NCBI GenBank assembly: GCA_902622745.1
Contig: CACNQW010000007.1
Location: 1-49,880, forward strand
DNA length: 49,880 nt
From: an uncultured SAR116 cluster alpha proteobacterium
GTDB taxonomy: Bacteria; Pseudomonadota; Alphaproteobacteria; Puniceispirillales; Marisalimonadaceae
Direction: 5' to 3'
Shown: one piece after another, positions 49,778-49,880 of the stretch
How the letters are laid out: each line of letters begins with the position of its first letter
Position numbering within the stretch: the stretch's first letter is position 1
Made by a program: the position numbers and the translations under genes
The notes under the pieces: generated by a model
Told to the model about the DNA's origin: nothing
The model's input: the letters and a program-made list of their open reading frames with translations, nothing else
Database searches by the model: none

Positions 49778-49880
49778 ATGACAGTAGATTATTTGAGTGC
49801 TCTAAATACTGGTGGTTCTGGTTTAAATATAAAACAAATAGTTGATAGTATTGTTAATGCTGAAACTGCCCCTAAAAAAG
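49778..49880 (+). CDS. fliD: Filament cap protein FliD, N-terminal part (runs off the window)
   Basis: The 34 visible residues, 'DYLSALNTGGSGLNIKQIVD' followed by 'SIVNAETAPKK', match the FliD N-terminus ('...G.GSGLDi..iV..Lv.aE.aP..'). FliD caps the growing filament and folds exported flagellin. AAAGG lies about 7 nt before the ATG, within the 14-bp palindrome TAAAGGTACCTTTA (49765-49778). A sigma-54-type promoter lies upstream. The remainder of the gene is outside the window. Confidence 0.85.
   Translation, partial: MTVDYLSALNTGGSGLNIKQIVDSIVNAETAPKK

Overview
The window is very AT-rich, densely packed DNA with many gene overlaps and convergent genes that meet stop to stop. This fits a streamlined, free-living, motile aquatic (probably marine) proteobacterium. 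The transporter and CoA-enzyme gene content suggests an AT-rich alphaproteobacterium. The flagellar gene order (flhA-flhF-flhG-fliA; flgP-flgT-LysM-flgA-flgM-flgN) and the sigma-54/sigma-28 signals look more like those of polar-flagellated gammaproteobacteria. Lineage is inferred, not proven. No rRNA, tRNA, CRISPR array, insertion sequence or prophage was seen, and no stretch longer than 300 bases lacks a gene.

Layout. (1) 1-246: the start of a secreted FecR-like protein, leaving the window. (2) 297-8197, minus strand: one tightly packed transport operon reading TAXI solute-binding protein, fused TRAP permease, a small two-helix membrane protein, then a complete BMP-type (nucleoside-like) ABC importer. 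(3) 8326-14444, plus strand: a divergent catabolic operon of HMG-CoA-lyase-like enzyme, class III CoA-transferase, enoyl-CoA hydratase/isomerase, RENTEG-type decarboxylating dehydrogenase, PrpF isomerase and an AbrB-like membrane protein. It probably degrades a branched carboxylate, plausibly imported by the TAXI system. (4) 14441-18418, minus strand: FliL with a cyclic-nucleotide-binding protein, a ParA-like ATPase with a coiled-coil partner, and a four-gene operon headed by a protein resembling the nitrile-hydratase-type leader (NHLP) of RiPP precursors. (5) 18502-30556: an extra FlgE/F/G-family rod/hook paralogue; the flhA-flhF-flhG-fliA regulatory and export operon; flgP-flgT-LysM-flgA-flgM-flgN-like; flgBCD. 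(6) 30581-46974: giant hook protein FlgE (1552 aa), flgF, flgG, flgH, flgI, flgJ, giant junction protein FlgK (2219 aa) and flgL. (7) 46975-49880: an unknown protein, FliS, a ClC chloride transporter and the start of FliD.

Regulation can be read from the DNA. Six intergenic sites match the sigma-54 rule GG-N10-GC (before the flgF-like gene, flhA, flgP, flgB, flgG and fliD). A second recurring element, GTCGTA/T with an upstream TAAA-like box, matches a sigma-28 promoter before flgM, fliS, an unknown gene divergent from flgB, and the cyclic-nucleotide/fliL pair. With fliA and flgM both present, this implies a sigma-54 to sigma-28 cascade.

Most unusual points: FlgE and FlgK are enlarged by internal repeats resembling those of phage virion proteins; an intrinsic terminator ending the flgBCDEF transcript has its right arm as the flgG ribosome-binding site and its left arm at the predicted sigma-54 start of flgG; and the NHLP-like operon has no visible modifying enzymes.
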